Part shown: positions 11,801 to 12,766 of the stretch, one piece after another
How positions within the stretch are numbered: position 1 is the first letter of the stretch
Layout of the letters: each line of letters opens with the position of its first letter
NCBI GenBank assembly: GCA_003601795.1
Contig: PIXU01000262.1
Location: 1-12,766, forward strand
Direction of reading: 5' to 3'
From: Candidatus Methanophagales archaeon
Lineage (GTDB): Archaea > Halobacteriota > Syntropharchaeia > Alkanophagales > Methanospirareceae
DNA length: 12,766 nt
Translations under genes and position numbers: made by a program
The notes under the pieces: model-generated
Told to the model about the DNA's origin: nothing
Seen by the model: the letters and a program-made list of their open reading frames with translations, nothing else
Database searches by the model: none

Positions 11801-12766
11801 TCAGCACATCGCAGCCTTCAGGAAATGTAGGAAAGCTTCCCTATTCCCCAAAGCGTGAAGGTGCGTGTATGATGCAAGCACGTTATCTCTCCATATCCCA
11901 TCTCTCTTATCCTCTATCCCCCTGCCTTTAAGAAGTTTGTAGGCGAAATCCTCAGCTGTGCTGGTATTGACACTCACCGTTGAGTAGTGGAACTCATGAC
12001 CGCGGAATCTCGCACCTTTTTGGAATAGAAGGCAGTCTCTTATTGAGATAGCATCGACATATCCCACTGCTTGAAGTCTTTTTGTGAGCCTTCCCGAACC
12101 CTTAAATAAGCCCAGCATCTCCCTGCTTTCGAGCTGTTCAAGGCAGTAAAGCAAGCCTCCACATTCTGCGTATAACGGAGAACCGTGCCGAATCTCATCT
12201 ACGAGCGCCTCTCTTAGTGCTGCGTTCTCCTCCAATTGTGGTGCATAAATCTCCGGGTAGCCGCCACCTATGTAGAATGCATCCGCATCAGGTAAAGAAT
12301 CATGAATTGGAGAGAAAGTTGTAATTTCGGCACCAAAATCGCGCATGAGTTCTAAGTTTTCCGGATAGTAGAAACAGAACGCTTCATCCATCGCCACTCC
12401 CACCCTGACGCCATCAACAGCCCTTATTCGAGACTCTGGCTCCTGACTTTGAATCTCAATCTTTGTCGCTTCAAGCAAAGTATCCATGTCTATATTCTCT
12501 TCTATGAGCTTTGAGAAGTCATTCAAGAGAGCGCGATCAACTTCGTGAGACATGAGAAGTCCTAAGTGCCTCTCCGGTATTTTAACCGATTCATCTGCGG
12601 GAATAGCCCCGAAAACCCTTGCAACTCCTTTTAAAGAGGTTTCGAGCAGTGCTCCGTGCCTTTCACTTGCTACGCCGTTCAGGATGACGCCTGCGAACTT
12701 GAGTGAGGGGTCAAAGGTCTTGTAGCCATGAACCAGAGCAGCAACACTGCCTGCAAGCTTGGATGC
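11801..12766 (-). CDS. cbiA: Cobyrinate or Ni-sirohydrochlorin a,c-diamide synthase, C-terminal part (N-terminus outside window)
   Basis: The frame is open from the right edge to the TGA at 11801-11803, giving 322 residues of the C-terminal part; the P-loop lies beyond the window. The ATG at 12553 is internal: codons before it read AALVHGYKTFDPSLKFAGVI, ERHGALLETSLKGVARVFG and IPADESVKIPERHLGLL, which is standard for the ATPase domain of this family. The amidotransferase domain shows IGGGYPEIYAPQLEEN, the nucleophile Cys in SPLYAECGGLLYC (codon at 12163-12161), GHEFHYSTV and YTHLHALGN. The enzyme amidates the a and c acetate side chains with glutamine, acting on cobyrinate (CbiA) or on Ni-sirohydrochlorin for coenzyme F430 (CfbB). 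The two cannot be told apart here; cbiP directly downstream favours the cobalamin role. Confidence 0.93.
   Translation of the reverse strand, partial: ASKLAGSVAALVHGYKTFDPSLKFAGVILNGVASERHGALLETSLKGVARVFGAIPADESVKIPERHLGLLMSHEVDRALLNDFSKLIEENIDMDTLLEATKIEIQSQEPESRIRAVDGVRVGVAMDEAFCFYYPENLELMRDFGAEITTFSPIHDSLPDADAFYIGGGYPEIYAPQLEENAALREALVDEIRHGSPLYAECGGLLYCLEQLESREMLGLFKGSGRLTKRLQAVGYVDAISIRDCLLFQKGARFRGHEFHYSTVSVNTSTAEDFAYKLLKGRGIEDKRDGIWRDNVLASYTHLHALGNREAFLHFLKAAMC

Noticed and set aside
11745..11807. GTG start at 11807 for cbiP, overlapping the cbiA stop
   Set aside because: It would add 21 residues before the conserved N-terminal strand and P-loop, while the ATG at 11744 has a purine-rich ribosome-binding sequence at a good distance.

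Overview
The window looks like a chromosomal piece of a euryarchaeon related to methanogens or ANME-type archaea. The archaeal signs are direct: an archaeosine tRNA-guanine transglycosylase (TgtA), an RNase P protein subunit of the Rpp21 type, a class II tRNA-Ser(GCU) without an encoded CCA end, TATA-like promoters close to start codons, a short type I glutamine synthetase, and tetrapyrrole amidation genes. Placement near Methanophagales/ANME-1 or Archaeoglobi is inference only; no methanogenesis marker is present.

Positions 1-1200 are gene debris. They hold the 3' end of a probable transposase (3-107, +), a frameshifted gene with an HExxH motif (about 149-908, -), and a decayed retropepsin-like aspartic protease (about 902-1126, +). 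From 1204 on the sequence is compact housekeeping DNA. It holds coaE (bacterial-type dephospho-CoA kinase, +), a small acidic helical protein (-), an operon of an IscU/NifU-like Fe-S scaffold followed by an AsnC/Lrp regulator with an unusually Cys/His-rich effector domain (-), and tgtA (+), which overlaps tail-to-tail a separate PUA-domain protein (-). Divergent from the latter is rnp4 (+), whose 3' end overlaps that of a class I aminotransferase (-) by 40 bp.

Positions 6774-8747 carry an unrecognised 273-residue protein (+), a cis-prenyltransferase homologue with a degenerate first motif (-), a tRNA-Ser(GCU) whose 3' end lies only 2 nt before that gene's start codon (-), and a two-cluster ferredoxin with a coiled-coil tail (+).

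The right end (8791-12766) is a minus-strand series: cbiA/cfbB-type a,c-diamide synthase (cut by the window edge), cbiP (cobyric acid synthase), then glnA. The two diamide/amide synthases take glutamine as nitrogen donor, and glnA makes glutamine, so the order makes metabolic sense even if glnA has its own promoter.

I found no CRISPR array, complete insertion sequence or riboswitch. The points most worth a second look are the IscU-Lrp pair, the tRNA-Ser/cis-prenyltransferase junction together with the degenerate enzyme, and the stack of broken genes at the left end.
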